This document shows, in pieces, positions 10,801 through 25,323 of a stretch of DNA of 55,200 nt. Below the pieces are notes generated by a model. It ran no database searches. It saw only the letters and a list, made by a program, of their open reading frames with translations, and was not told the DNA's origin. Both the position numbers and the translations under genes were made by a program. The stretch spans positions 1-55,200 of the forward strand of contig JAUCMV010000017.1 of the NCBI GenBank assembly GCA_030435675.1, given 5' to 3'. This DNA is from Steinernema hermaphroditum (taxonomy: Eukaryota; Nematoda; Chromadorea; Rhabditida; Steinernematidae). How positions within the stretch are numbered: the first letter of the stretch is position 1; each line of letters starts with the position of its first letter.

Positions 10801-13800
10801 AGCAGGAGGGTCAGATGCAGAGCTCTTGGTGTGAGCAAGGGCCCTGCTGTCTCGAATTGAAAGTTTTGCAGGAAACTAAGATAGTCCACAGGAAATCCCA
10901 ACGGGAATAGGCGCGTTCGATCAGGCTCGTGCAGTTCTACAAGATGGAATCATAAAAATGCTATGGTACTTTGGAGCAGGAGGGTCAGATGCAGAGCTCT
11001 TGGTGTGAGCAAGGGCCCTAGCTGTCTCGAATTGAAAGTTTTGCAGGAAACTAAGATAGTCCACAGGAAATCCCAACGAGAGTAGGCGCGTTCGATCAGG
11101 CTCGTGCAGTTCTACAAGATCCAATCATAAAAATGCTATGGTACTTTGGAGCAGGAGGGTCAGATGCAGAACTCTTTGCATGAACAAGGCCCTATCTGTC
11201 TCGAATTGAAAGTTTTGCAGGAAACTAAGATAGTCCACAGTAATCCCAACGGGAATAGGCGCGTTCGATCAGGCTCGTGCAGTTCTACAAGATCCAATCA
11301 TAAAAATGCTATGGTACTTTGGAGCAGGAGGGTCAGATGCAGAACTCTTTGCATGAACAAGGCCCTATCTGTCTCGAATTGAAAGTTTTGCAGGAAACTA
11401 AGATAGTCCACAGTAATCCCAACGGGAATAGGCGCGTTCGATCAGGCTCGTGCAGTTCTACAAGATCCAATCATAAAAATGCTATGGTACTTTGGAGCAG
11501 GAGGGTCAGATGCAGAACTCTTTGCATGAACAAGGCCCTATCTGTCTCGAATTGAAAGTTTTGCAGGAAACTAAGATAGTCCACAGTAATCCCAACGGGA
11601 ATAGGCGCGTTCGATCAGGCTCGTGCAGTTCTACAAGTTCCAATCATAAAAATGCTATGGTACTTTGGAGCAGGAGGGTCAGATGCAGAACTCTTTGCAT
11701 GAACAAGGCCCTATCTGTCTCGAATTGAAAGTTTTGCAGGAAACTAAGATAGTCCACAGTAATCCCAACGGGAATAGGCGCGTTCGATCAGGCTCGTGCA
11801 GTTCTACAAGATGGAATCATAAAAATGATATGGTACTTTGGAGCAGGAGGGTCAGATGCAGAGCTCTTGGTGTGAGCAAGGGCCCTGCTGTCTCGAATTG
11901 AAAGTTTTGCAGGAAACTAAGATAGTCCACAGGAAATCCAACGAGAGTAGGCGCGTTCGATCAGGCTCGTGCAGTTCTACAAGATCCAATCATAAAAATG
12001 CTATGGTACTTTGGAGCAGGAGGGTCAGATGCAGAGCTCTTGGTGTGAGCAAGGGCCCTGCTGTCTCGAATTGAAAGTTTTGCAGGAAACTAAGATAGTC
12101 CACAGGAAATCCAACGAGAAGTAGGCGCGTTCGATCAGGCTCGTGCAGTTCTACAAGATCCAATCATAAAAATGCTATGGTACTTTGGAGCAGGAGGGTC
12201 AGATGCAGAACTCTTTGCATGAACAAGGCCCTATCTGTCTCGAATTGAAAGTTTTGCAGGAAACTAAGATAGTCCACAGTAATCCCAACGGGAATAGGCG
12301 CGTTCGATCAGGCTCGTGCAGTTCTACAAGATCCAATCATAAAAATGCTATGGTACTTTGGAGCAGGAGGGTCAGATGCAGAACTCTTTGCATGAACAAG
12401 GCCACTATCTGTCTCGAATTGAAAGTTTTGCAGGAAACTAAGATAGTCCACAGTAATCCCAACGGGAATAGGCGCGTTCGATCAGGCTCGTGCAGTTCTA
12501 CAAGATCCAATCATAAAAATGCTATGGTACTTTGGAGCAGGAGGGTCAGATGCAGAACTCTTTGCATGAACAAGGCCCTATCTGTCTCGAATTGAAAGTT
12601 TTGCAGGAAACTAAGATAGTCCACAGTAATCCCAACGGGAATAGGCGCGTTCGATCAGGCTCGTGCAGTTCTACAAGATCCAATCATAAAAATGATATGG
12701 TACTTTGGAGCAGGAGGGTCAGATGCAGAACTCTTTGCATGAACAAGGCCCTATCTGTCTCGAATTGAAAGTTTTGCAGGAAACTAAGATAGTCCACAGT
12801 AATCCCAACGGGAATAGGCGCGTTCGATCAGGCTCGTGCAGTTCTACAAGATCCAATCATAAAAATGCTATGGTACTTTGGAGCAGGAGGGTCAGATGCA
12901 GAACTCTTTGCATGAACAAGGCCCTATCTGTCTCGAATTGAAAGTTTTGCAGGAAACTAAGATAGTCCACAGTAATCCCAACGGGAATAGGCGCGTTCGA
13001 TCAGGCTCGTGCAGTTCTACAAGATCCAATCATAAAAATGCTATGGTACTTTGGAGCAGGAGGGTCAGATGCAGAACTCTTTGCATGAACAAGGCCCACT
13101 ATCTGTCTCGAATTGAAAGTTTTGCAGGAAACTAAGATAGTCCACAGTAATCCCAACGGGAATAGGCGCGTTCGATCAGGCTCGTGCAGTTCTACAAGAT
13201 CCAATCATAAAAATGCTATGGTACTTTGGAGCAGGAGGGTCAGATGCAGAACTCTTTGCATGAACAAGGCCCTATCTGTCTCGAATTGAAAGTTTTGCAG
13301 GAAACTAAGATAGTCCACAGTAATCCCAACGGGAATAGGCGCGTTCGATCAGGCTCGTGCAGTTCTACAAGATCCAATCATAAAAATGCTATGGTACTTT
13401 GGAGCAGGAGGGTCAGATGCAGAACTCTTTGCATGAACAAGGCCCTATCTGTCTCGAATTGAAAGTTTTGCAGGAAACTAAGATAGTCCACAGTAATCCC
13501 AACGGGAATAGGCGCGTTCGATCAGGCTCGTGCAGTTCTACAAGATCCAATCATAAAAATGCTATGGTACTTTGGAGCAGGAGGGTCAGATGCAGAACTC
13601 TTTGCATGAACAAGGCCCTATCTGTCTCGAATTGAAAGTTTTGCAGGAAACTAAGATAGTCCACAGTAATCCCAACGGGAATAGGCGCGTTCGATCAGGC
13701 TCGTGCAGTTCTACAAGATCCAATCATAAAAATGCTATGGTACTTTGGAGCAGGAGGGTCAGATGCAGAACTCTTTGCATGAACAAGGCCCTATCTGTCT

Positions 13801-16800
13801 CGAATTGAAAGTTTTGCAGGAAACTAAGATAGTCCACAGTAATCCCAACGGGAATAGGCGCGTTCGATCAGGCTCGTGCAGTTCTACAAGATCCAATCAT
13901 AAAAATGATATGGTACTTTGGAGCAGGAGGGTCAGATGCAGAGCTCTTTTGGTGTGAGCAAGGGCCCTAGCTGTCTCGAATTGAAAGTTTTGCAGGAAAC
14001 TAAGATAGTCCACAGGAAATCCCAACGAGAATAGGCGCGTTCGATCAGGCTCGTGCAGTTCTACAAGATCCAATCATAAAAATGCTATGGTACTTTGGAG
14101 CAGGAGGGTCAGATGCAGAGCTCTTGGTGTGAGCAAGGGCCCTGCTGTCTCGAATTGAAAGTTTTGCAGGAAACTAAGATAGTCCACAGGAAATCCAACG
14201 AGAGTAGGCGCGTTCGATCAGGCTCGTGCAGTTCTACAAGATCCAATCATAAAAATGCTATGGTACTTTGGAGCAGGAGGGTCAGATGCAGACCTCTTTG
14301 CATGAACAAGGCCCTATCTGTCTCGAATTGAAAGTTTTGCAGGAAACTAAGATAGTCCACAGTAATCCCAACGGGAATAGGCGCGTTCGATCAGGCTCGT
14401 GCAGTTCTACAAGATCCAATCATAAAAATGCTATGGTACTTTGGAGCAGGAGGGTCAGATGCAGAACTCTTTGCATGAACAAGGGCCCTATCTGTCTCGA
14501 ATTGAAAGTTTTGCAGGAAACTAAGATAGTCCACAGTAATCCCAACGGGAATAGGCGCGTTCGATCAGGCTCGTGCAGTTCTACAAGATCCAATCATAAA
14601 AATGCTATGGTACTTTGGAGCAGGAGGGTCAGATGCAGAACTCTTTGCATGAACAAGGCCCTATCTGTCTCGAATTGAAAGTTTTGCAGGAAACTAAGAT
14701 AGTCCACAGTAATCCCAACGGGAATAGGCGCGTTCGATCAGGCTCGTGCAGTTCTACAAGATCCAATCATAAAAATGCTATGGTACTTTGGAGCAGGAGG
14801 GTCAGATGCAGAACTCTTTGCATGAACAAGGGCCCTATCTGTCTCGAATTGAAAGTTTTGCAGGAAACTAAGATAGTCCACAGTAATCCCAACGGGAATA
14901 GGCGCGTTCGATCAGGCTCGTGCAGTTCTACAAGATCCAATCATAAAAATGCTATGGTACTTTGGAGCAGGAGGGTCAGATGCAGAACTCTTTGCATGAA
15001 CAAGGCCCTATCTGTCTCGAATTGAAAGTTTTGCAGGAAACTAAGATAGTCCACAGTAATCCCAACGGGAATAGGCGCGTTCGATCAGGCTCGTGCAGTT
15101 CTACAAGATCCAATCATAAAAATGCTATGGTACTTTGGAGCAGGAGGGTCAGATGCAGAACTCTTTGCATGAACAAGGGCCCTATCTGTCTCGAATTGAA
15201 AGTTTTGCAGGAAACTAAGATAGTCCACAGTAATCCCAACGGGAATAGGCGCGTTCGATCAGGCTCGTGCAGTTCTACAAGATCCAATCATAAAAATGCT
15301 ATGGTACTTTGGAGCAGGAGGGTCAGATGCAGAACTCTTTGCATGAACAAGGCCCTATCTGTCTCGAATTGAAAGTTTTGCAGGAAACTAAGATAGTCCA
15401 CAGTAATCCCAACGGGAATAGGCGCGTTCGATCAGGCTCGTGCAGTTCTACAAGATCCAATCATAAAAATGCTATGGTACTTTGGAGCAGGAGGGTCAGA
15501 TGCAGAACTCTTTGCATGAACAAGGCCCTTTCTGTCTCGAATTGAAAGTTTTGCAGGAAACTAAGATAGTCCACAGTAATCCCAACGGGAATAGGCGCGT
15601 TCGATCAGGCTCGTGCAGTTCTACAAGATCCAATCATAAAAATGCTATGGTACTTTGGAGCAGGAGGGTCAGATGCAGAGCTCTTGGAATGAGCAAGGGC
15701 CCTAGCTGTCTCGAATTGAAAGTTTTGCAGGAAACTAAGATAGTCCACAGGAATTCCAACGGGAATAGGCGCGTTCGATCAGGCTCGTGCAGTTCTACAA
15801 GATCCAATCATAAAAATGCTATGGTACTTTGGAGCAGGAGGGTCAGATGCAGAGCTCTTGGTATGAACAAGGGCCCTAGCTGTCTCGAATTGAAAGTTTT
15901 GCAGGAAACTAAGATAGTCCACAGGAAATCCAACGGGAATAGGCGCGTTCGATCAGGCTCGTGCAGTTCTACAAGATCCAATCATAAAAATGCTATGGTA
16001 CTTTGGAGCAGGAGGGTCAGATGCAGAACTCTTTGCATGAACAAGGCCCTATCTGTCTCGAATTGAAAGTTTTGCAGGAAACTAAGATAGTCCACAGTAA
16101 TCCCAACGGGAATAGGCGCGTTCGATCAGGCTCGTGCAGTTCTACAAGATCCAATCATAAAAATGCTATGGTACTTTGGAGCAGGAGGGTCAGATGCAGA
16201 ACTCTTTGCATGAACAAGGCCCTATCTGTCTCGAATTGAAAGTTTTGCAGGAAACTAAGATAGTCCACAGTAATCCCAACGGGAATAGGCGCGTTCGATC
16301 AGGCTCGTGCAGTTCTACAAGATCCAATCATAAAAATGCTATGGTACTTTGGAGCAGGAGGGTCAGATGCAGAACTCTTTGTATGAACAAGGCCCCTATC
16401 TGTCTCGAATTGAAAGTTTTGCAGGAAACTAAGATAGTCCACAGTAATCCCAACGGGAATAGGCGCGTTCGATCAGGCTCGTGCAGTTCTACAAGATCCA
16501 ATCATAAAAATGCTATGGTACTTTGGAGCAGGAGGGTCAGATGCAGAACTCTTTGCATGAACAAGGCCCTATCTGTCTCGAATTGAAAGTTTTGCAGGAA
16601 ACTAAGATAGTCCACAGTAATCCCAACGGGAATAGGCGCGTTCGATCAGGCTCGTGCAGTTCTACAAGATCCAATCATAAAAATGCTATGGTACTTTGGA
16701 GCAGGAGGGTCAGATGCAGAGCTCTTTGCATGAACAAGGGCCCTATCTGTCTCGAATTGAAAGTTTTGCAGGAAACTAAGATAGTCCACAGTAATCCCAA

Positions 16801-17362
16801 CGGGAATAGGCGCGTTCGATCAGGCTCGTGCAGTTCTACAAGATCCAATCATAAAAATGCTATGGTACTTTGGAGCAGGAGGGTCAGATGCAGAACTCTT
16901 TGCATGAACAAGGCCCTATCTGTCTCGAATTGAAAGTTTTGCAGGAAACTAAGATAGTCCACAGTAATCCCAACGGGAATAGGCGCGTTCGATCAGGCTC
17001 GTGCAGTTCTACAAGATCCAATCATAAAAATGCTATGGTACTTTGGAGCAGGAGGGTCAGATGCAGAGCTCTTGGTATGAACAAGGGCCCTATCTGTCTC
17101 GAATTGAAAGTTTTGCAGGAAACTAAGATAGTCCACAGGAATTCCAACGGGAATAGGCGCGTTCGATCAGGCTCGTGCAGTTCTACAAGATCCAATCATA
17201 AAAATGCTATGGTACTTTGGAGCAGGAGGGTCAGATGCAGAGCTCTTTGTATGAACAAGGGCCCTATCTGTCTCGAATTGAAAGTTTTGCAGGAAACTAA
17301 GATAGTCCACAGTAATCCCAACGGGAATAGGCGCGTTCGATCAGGCTCGTGCAGTTCTACAA
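7823..17362. repeat. Array zone B2: GCATG units interspersed with GGTGTGAGC units
   Basis: Fifty-five units. The main GCATG form is interrupted by units with GAGCTCTTGGTGTGAGC in V2 (for example near 7880, 8056, 9790, 9964, 10828, 11871, 12044 and 14128) and GTTCC, GATCG or GATGG variants of the GATCC start. Many 174-bp units occur (for example the pairs starting at 14240, 14587 and 14934). One unit near 13895-14066 carries a run-length change (GCTCTTTTGG). Part of this zone (9384-12503) is organised as a six-unit higher-order repeat. Confidence 0.8.
9384..12503. repeat. Six-unit higher-order repeat of about 1,040 bp, three copies
   Basis: Copies run 9384-10422 (1,039 bp), 10423-11463 (1,041 bp) and 11464-12503 (1,040 bp). 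Each begins with a unit followed by the rare GTTCCAATCAT start (variant T at about 9557, 10597 and 11637, spaced 1,040 bp). Next comes a unit followed by a substituted GATCG or GATGG start together with ATGATATGG. One or two GGTGTGAGC units follow, then GCATG or GTATG units. A similar but shorter arrangement starts at 7477, where GTTCC occurs at about 7651. Copies differ at single bases (GATCG against GATGG), so they are not exact assembly duplicates. Confidence 0.8.
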
Positions 17363-17708
17363 GATCCAATCATAAAAATGCTATGGTACTTTGGAGCAGG
17401 AGGGTCAGATGCAGAGCTCTTTGTATGAACAAGGCCCTATCTGTCTCGAATTGAAAGTTTTGCAGGAAACTAAGATAGTCCACAGTAATCCCAACGGGAA
17501 TAGGCGCGTTCGATCAGGCTCGTGCAGTTCTACAAGATCCAATCATAAAAATGCTATGGTACTTTGGAGCAGGAGGGTCAGATGCAGAACTCTTTGCATG
17601 AACAAGGCCCTATCTGTCTCGAATTGAAAGTTTTGCAGGAAACTAAGATAGTCCACAGTAATCCCAACGGGAATAGGCGCGTTCGATCAGGCTCGTGCAG
17701 TTCTACAA

Positions 17709-17881
17709 GATCCAATCATAAAAATGCTATGGTACTTTGGAGCAGGAGGGTCAGATGCAGAACTCTTTGCATGAACAAGGCCCTATCTGTCTCGAATTGA
17801 AAGTTTTGCAGGAAACTAAGATAGTCCACAGTAATCCCAACGGGAATAGGCGCGTTCGATCAGGCTCGTGCAGTTCTACAA
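17709..17881 (+). repeat. Reference monomer (commonest form, GCATG / AGTAATCCC type)
   Basis: This is a typical 173-bp unit of the central zone and can serve as the reference. Landmarks by unit position: GATCC at 1-5, A-tract at 12-16, ATGGTAC at 21-27, AGGAGGGTCAGATGC at 36-50, V2 segment 53-80 with GCATGAACAAGG at 61-72, CTCGAATTG at 83-91, short dyad AGTTT/AAACT at 94-109, AGATAGTCCAC at 111-121, V3 segment 122-139 (AGTAATCCCAACGGGAAT), GGCGCGTTCGATCAGG at 141-156, CTCGTGCAG at 157-165. There are two GATC sites (1 and 150) and two TCGA sites (84 and 148) per unit. The strand label is arbitrary, because no transcript direction is known. Confidence 0.95.
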
Positions 17882-20800
17882 GATCCAATCATAAAAATGC
17901 TATGGTACTTTGGAGCAGGAGGGTCAGATGCAGAACTCTTTGCATGAACAAGGCCCTATCTGTCTCGAATTGAAAGTTTTGCAGGAAACTAAGATAGTCC
18001 ACAGTAATCCCAACGGGAATAGGCGCGTTCGATCAGGCTCGTGCAGTTCTACAAGATCCAATCATAAAAATGCTATGGTACTTTGGAGCAGGAGGGTCAG
18101 ATGCAGAACTCTTTGCATGAACAAGGCCCTATCTGTCTCGAATTGAAAGTTTTGCAGGAAACTAAGATAGTCCACAGTAATCCCAACGGGAATAGGCGCG
18201 TTCGATCAGGCTCGTGCAGTTCTACAAGATCCAATCATAAAAATGCTATGGTACTTTGGAGCAGGAGGGTCAGATGCAGAACTCTTTGCATGAACAAGGC
18301 CCTATCTGTCTCGAATTGAAAGTTTTGCAGGAAACTAAGATAGTCCACAGTAATCCCAACGGGAATAGGCGCGTTCGATCAGGCTCGTGCAGTTCTACAA
18401 GATCCAATCATAAAAATGCTATGGTACTTTGGAGCAGGAGGGTCAGATGCAGAACTCTTTGCATGAACAAGGCCCTATCTGTCTCGAATTGAAAGTTTTG
18501 CAGGAAACTAAGATAGTCCACAGTAATCCCAACGGGAATAGGCGCGTTCGATCAGGCTCGTGCAGTTCTACAAGATCCAATCATAAAAATGCTATGGTAC
18601 TTTGGAGCAGGAGGGTCAGATGCAGAACTCTTTGCATGAACAAGGCCCTATCTGTCTCGAATTGAAAGTTTTGCAGGAAACTAAGATAGTCCACAGTAAT
18701 CCCAACGGGAATAGGCGCGTTCGATCAGGCTCGTGCAGTTCTACAAGATCCAATCATAAAAATGCTATGGTACTTTGGAGCAGGAGGGTCAGATGCAGAA
18801 CTCTTTGCATGAAGAAGGCCCTATCTGTCTCGAATTGAAAGTTTTGCAGGAAACTAAGATAGTCCACAGTAATCCCAACGGGAATAGGCGCGTTCGATCA
18901 GGCTCGTGCAGTTCTACAAGATCCAATCATAAAAATGCTATGGTACTTTGGAGCAGGAGGGTCAGATGCAGAACTCTTTGCATGAACAAGGCCCTATCTG
19001 TCTCGAATTGAAAGTTTTGCAGGAAACTAAGATAGTCCACGGTAATCCCAACGGGAATAGGCGCGTTCGATCAGGCTCGTGCAGTTCTACAAGATCCAAT
19101 CATAAAAATGCTATGGTACTTTGGAGCAGGAGGGTCAGATGCAGAACTCTTTGCATGAACAAGGCCCTATCTGTCTCGAATTGAAAGTTTTGCAGGAAAC
19201 TAAGATAGTCCACAGTAATCCCAACGGGAATAGGCGCGTTCGATCAGGCTCGTGCAGTTCTACAAGATCCAATCATAAAAATGCTATGGTACTTTGGAGC
19301 AGGAGGGTCAGATGCAGAACTCTTTGCATGAACAAGGCCCTATCTGTCTCGAATTGAAAGTTTTGCAGGAAACTAAGATAGTCCACAGTAATCCCAACGG
19401 GAATAGGCGCGTTCGATCAGGCTCGTGCAGTTCTACAAGATCCAATCATAAAAATGCTATGGTACTTTGGAGCAGGAGGGTCAGATGCAGAACTCTTTTC
19501 ATGAACAAGGCCCTATCTGTCTCGAATTGAAAGTTTTGCAGGAAACTAAGATAGTCCACAGTAATCCCAACGGGAATAGGCGCGTTCGATCAGGCTCGTG
19601 CAGTTCTACAAGATCCAATCATAAAAATGCTATGGTACTTTGGAGCAGGAGGGTCAGATGCAGAACTCTTTGCATGAACAAGGCCCTATCTGTCTCGAAT
19701 TGAAAGTTTTGCAGGAAACTAAGATAGTCCACAGTAATCCCAACGGGAATAGGCGCGTTCGATCAGGCTCGTGCAGTTCTACAAGATCCAATCATAAAAA
19801 TGCTATGGTACTTTGGAGCAGGAGGGTCAGATGCAGAACTCTTTGCATGAACAAGGCCCTATCTGTCTCGAATTGAAAGTTTTGCAGGAAACTAAGATAG
19901 TCCACAGTAATCCCAACGGGAATAGGCGCGTTCGATCAGGCTCGTGCAGTTCTACAAGATCCAATCATAAAAATGCTATGGTACTTTGGAGCAGGAGGGT
20001 CAGATGCAGAGCTCTTTGTATGATCAAGGCCCTTTCTGTCTCGAATTGAAAGTTTTGCAGGAAACTAAGATAGTCCACAGTAATTCCAACGGGAATAGGC
20101 GCGTTCGATCAGGCTCGTGCAGTTCTACAAGATCCAATCATAAAAATGCTATGGTACTTTGGAGCAGGAGGGTCAGATGCAGAACTCTTTGCATGAACAA
20201 GGCCCTATCTGTCTCGAATTGAAAGTTTTGCAGGAAACTAAGATAGTCCACAGTAATCCCAACGGGAATAGGCGCGTTCGATCAGGCTCGTGCAGTTCTA
20301 CAAGATCCAATCATAAAAATGCTATGGTACTTTGGAGCAGGAGGGTCAGATGCAGAACTCTTTGCATGAACAAGGCCCTATCTGTCTCGAATTGAAAGTT
20401 TTGCAGGAAACTAAGATAGTCCACAGTAATCCCAACGGGAATAGGCGCGTTCGATCAGGCTCGTGCAGTTCTACAAGATCCAATCATAAAAATGCTATGG
20501 TACTTTGGAGCAGGAGGGTCAGATGCAGAGCTCTTTGTATGAACAAGGCCCTATCTGTCTCGAATTGAAAGTTTTGCAGGAAACTAAGATAGTCCACAGG
20601 AATTCCAACGGGAATAGGCGCGTTCGATCAGGCTCGTGCAGTTCTACAAGATCCAATCATAAAAATGCTATGGTACTTTGGAGCAGGAGGGTCAGATGCA
20701 GAGCTCTTTGGTGTGAGCAAGGGCCTATGCTGTCTCGAATTGAAAGTTTTGCAGGAAACTAAGATAGTCCACAGTAATCCCAACGGGAATAGGCGCGTTC

Positions 20801-23800
20801 GATCAGGCTCGTGCAGTTCTACAAGATCCAATCATAAAAATGCTATGGTACTTTGGAGCAGGAGGGTCAGATGCAGAACTCTTTGCATGAACAAGGCCCT
20901 ATCTGTCTCGAATTGAAAGTTTTGCAGGAAACTAAGATAGTCCACAGTAATCCCAACGGGAATAGGCGCGTTCGATCAGGCTCGTGCAGTTCTACAAGAT
21001 CCAATCATAAAAATGCTATGGTACTTTGGAGCAGGAGGGTCAGATGCAGAACTCTTTGCATGAACAAGGCCCTATCTGTCTCGAATTGAAAGTTTTGCAG
21101 GAAACTAAGATAGTCCACAGTAATCCCAACGGGAATAGGCGCGTTCGATCAGGCTCGTGCAGTTCTACAAGATCCAATCATAAAAATGCTATGGTACTTT
21201 GGAGCAGGAGGGTCAGATGCAGAACTCTTTGCATGAACAAGGCCCTATCTGTCTCGAATTGAAAGTTTTGCAGGAAACTAAGATAGTCCACAGTAATCCC
21301 AACGGGAATAGGCGCGTTCGATCAGGCTCGTGCAGTTCTACAAGATCCAATCATAAAAATGCTATGGTACTTTGGAGCAGGAGGGTCAGATGCAGAACTC
21401 TTTGCATGAACAAGGCCCTATCTGTCTCGAATTGAAAGTTTTGCAGGAAACTAAGATAGTCCACAGTAATCCCAACGGGAATAGGCGCGTTCGATCAGGC
21501 TCGTGCAGTTCTACAAGATCCAATCATAAAAATGCTATGGTACTTTGGAGCAGGAGGGTCAGATGCAGAGCTCTTGGTGTGAGCAAGGGCCTTGCTGTCT
21601 CGAATTGAAAGTTTTGCAGGAAACTAAGATAGTCCACAGGAAATCCAACGAGAGTAGGCGCGTTCGATCAGGCTCGTGCAGTTCTACAAGATCCAATCAT
21701 AAAAATGCTATGGTACTTTGGAGCAGGAGGGTCAGATGCAGAACTCTTTGCATGAACAAGGCCCTATCTGTCTCGAATTGAAAGTTTTGCAGGAAACTAA
21801 GATAGTCCACAGTAATCCCAACGGGAATAGGCGCGTTCGATCAGGCTCGTGCAGTTCTACAAGATCCAATCATAAAAATGCTATGGTACTTTGGAGCAGG
21901 AGGGTCAGATGCAGAACTCTTTGCATGAACAAGGCCCTATCTGTCTCGAATTGAAAGTTTTGCAGGAAACTAAGATAGTCCACAGTAATCCCAACGGGAA
22001 TAGGCGCGTTCGATCAGGCTCGTGCAGTTCTACAAGATCCAATCATAAAAATGCTATGGTACTTTGGAGCAGGAGGGTCAGATGCAGAGCTCTTTGTATG
22101 AACAAGGGCCCTATCTGTCTCGAATTGAAAGTTTTGCAGGAAACTAAGATAGTCCACAGGAAATCCAACGAGAATAGGCGCGTTCGATCAGGCTCGTGCA
22201 GTTCTACAAGATCCAATCATAAAAATGCTATGGTACTTTGGAGCAGGAGGGTCAGATGCAGAGCTCTTGGTGTGAGCAAGGGCCTTGCTGTCTCGAATTG
22301 AAAGTTTTGCAGGAAACTAAGATAGTCCACAGGAAATCCAACGAGAGTAGGCGCGTTCGATCAGGCTCGTGCAGTTCTACAAGATCCAATCATAAAAATG
22401 CTATGGTACTTTGGAGCAGGAGGGTCAGATGCAGAACTCTTTGCATGAACAAGGCCCTATCTGTCTCGAATTGAAAGTTTTGCAGGAAACTAAGATAGTC
22501 CACAGTAATCCCAACGGGAATAGGCGCGTTCGATCAGGCTCGTGCAGTTCTACAAGATCCAATCATAAAAATGCTATGGTACTTTGGAGCAGGAGGGTCA
22601 GATGCAGAACTCTTTGCATGAACAAGGCCCTATCTGTCTCGAATTGAAAGTTTTGCAGGAAACTAAGATAGTCCACAGTAATCCCAACGGGAATAGGCGC
22701 GTTCGATCAGGCTCGTGCAGTTCTACAAGATCCAATCATAAAAATGCTATGGTACTTTGGAGCAGGAGGGTCAGATGCAGAACTCTTTGCATGAACAAGG
22801 CCCTATCTGTCTCGAATTGAAAGTTTTGCAGGAAACTAAGATAGTCCACAGTAATCCCAACGGGAATAGGCGCGTTCGATCAGGCTCGTGCAGTTCTACA
22901 AGATCCAATCATAAAAATGCTATGGTACTTTGGAGCAGGAGGGTCAGATGCAGAACTCTTTGCATGAACAAGGCCCTATCTGTCTCGAATTGAAAGTTTT
23001 GCAGGAAACTAAGATAGTCCACAGTAATCCCAACGGGAATAGGCGCGTTCGATCAGGCTCGTGCAGTTCTACAAGATCCAATCATAAAAATGCTATGGTA
23101 CTTTGGAGCAGGAGGGTCAGATGCAGAACTCTTTGCATGAACAAGGCCCTATCTGTCTCGAATTGAAAGTTTTGCAGGAAACTAAGATAGTCCACAGTAA
23201 TCCCAACGGGAATAGGCGCGTTCGATCAGGCTCGTGCAGTTCTACAAGATCCAATCATAAAAATGCTATGGTACTTTGGAGCAGGAGGGTCAGATGCAGA
23301 ACTCTTTGCATGAACAAGGCCCTATCTGTCTCGAATTGAAAGTTTTGCAGGAAACTAAGATAGTCCACAGTAATCCCAACGGGAATAGGCGCGTTCGATC
23401 AGGCTCGTGCAGTTCTACAAGATCCAATCATAAAAATGCTATGGTACTTTGGAGCAGGAGGGTCAGATGCAGAACTCTTTGCATGAACAAGGCCCTATCT
23501 GTCTCGAATTGAAAGTTTTGCAGGAAACTAAGATAGTCCACAGTAATCCCAACGGGAATAGGCGCGTTCGATCAGGCTCGTGCAGTTCTACAAGATCCAA
23601 TCATAAAAATGCTATGGTACTTTGGAGCAGGAGGGTCAGATGCAGAGCTCTTGGTGTGAGCAAGGGCCTTGCTGTCTCGAATTGAAAGTTTTGCAGGAAA
23701 CTAAGATAGTCCACAGGAAATCCAACGAGAGTAGGCGCGTTCGATCAGGCTCGTGCAGTTCTACAAGATCCAATCATAAAAATGCTATGGTACTTTGGAG

Positions 23801-25323
23801 CAGGAGGGTCAGATGCAGAACTCTTTGCATGAACAAGGCCCTATCTGTCTCGAATTGAAAGTTTTGCAGGAAACTAAGATAGTCCACAGTAATCCCAACG
23901 GGAATAGGCGCGTTCGATCAGGCTCGTGCAGTTCTACAAGATCCAATCATAAAAATGCTATGGTACTTTGGAGCAGGAGGGTCAGATGCAGAACTCTTTG
24001 CATGAACAAGGCCCTATCTGTCTCGAATTGAAAGTTTTGCAGGAAACTAAGATAGTCCACAGTAATCCCAACGGGAATAGGCGCGTTCGATCAGGCTCGT
24101 GCAGTTCTACAAGATCCAATCATAAAAATGCTATGGTACTTTGGAGCAGGAGGGTCAGATGCAGAACTCTTTGCATGAACAAGGCCCTATCTGTCTCGAA
24201 TTGAAAGTTTTGCAGGAAACTAAGATAGTCCACAGTAATCCCAACGGGAATAGGCGCGTTCGATCAGGCTCGTGCAGTTCTACAAGATCCAATCATAAAA
24301 ATGCTATGGTACTTTGGAGCAGGAGGGTCAGATGCAGAACTCTTTGCATGAACAAGGCCCTATCTGTCTCGAATTGAAAGTTTTGCAGGAAACTAAGATA
24401 GTCCACAGTAATCCCAACGGGAATAGGCGCGTTCGATCAGGCTCGTGCAGTTCTACAAGATCCAATCATAAAAATGCTATGGTACTTTGGAGCAGGAGGG
24501 TCAGATGCAGAACTCTTTGCATGAACAAGGCCCTATCTGTCTCGAATTGAAAGTTTTGCAGGAAACTAAGATAGTCCACAGTAATCCCAACGGGAATAGG
24601 CGCGTTCGATCAGGCTCGTGCAGTTCTACAAGATCCAATCATAAAAATGCTATGGTACTTTGGAGCAGGAGGGTCAGATGCAGAACTCTTTGCATGAACA
24701 AGGCCCTTTCTGTCTCGAATTGAAAGTTTTGCAGGAAACTAAGATAGTCCACAGTAATCCCAACGGGAATAGGCGCGTTCGATCAGGCTCGTGCAGTTCT
24801 ACAAGATCCAATCATAAAAATGCTATGGTACTTTGGAGCAGGAGGGTCAGATGCAGAGCTCTTTGTATGAACAAGGCCCTTTCTGTCTCGAATTGAAAGT
24901 TTTGCAGGAAACTAAGATAGTCCACAGTAATCCCAACGGGAATAGGCGCGTTCGATCAGGCTCGTGCAGTTCTACAAGATCCAATCATAAAAATGCTATG
25001 GTACTTTGGAGCAGGAGGGTCAGATGCAGAACTCTTTGCATGAACAAGGCCCTATCTGTCTCGAATTGAAAGTTTTGCAGGAAACTAAGATAGTCCACAG
25101 TAATTCCAACGGGAATAGGCGCGTTCGATCAGGCTCGTGCAGTTCTACAAGATCCAATCATAAAAATGCTATGGTACTTTGGAGCAGGAGGGTCAGATGC
25201 AGAACTCTTTGCATGAACAAGGCCCTATCTGTCTCGAATTGAAAGTTTTGCAGGAAACTAAGATAGTCCACAGTAATCCCAACGGGAATAGGCGCGTTCG
25301 ATCAGGCTCGTGCAGTTCTACAA

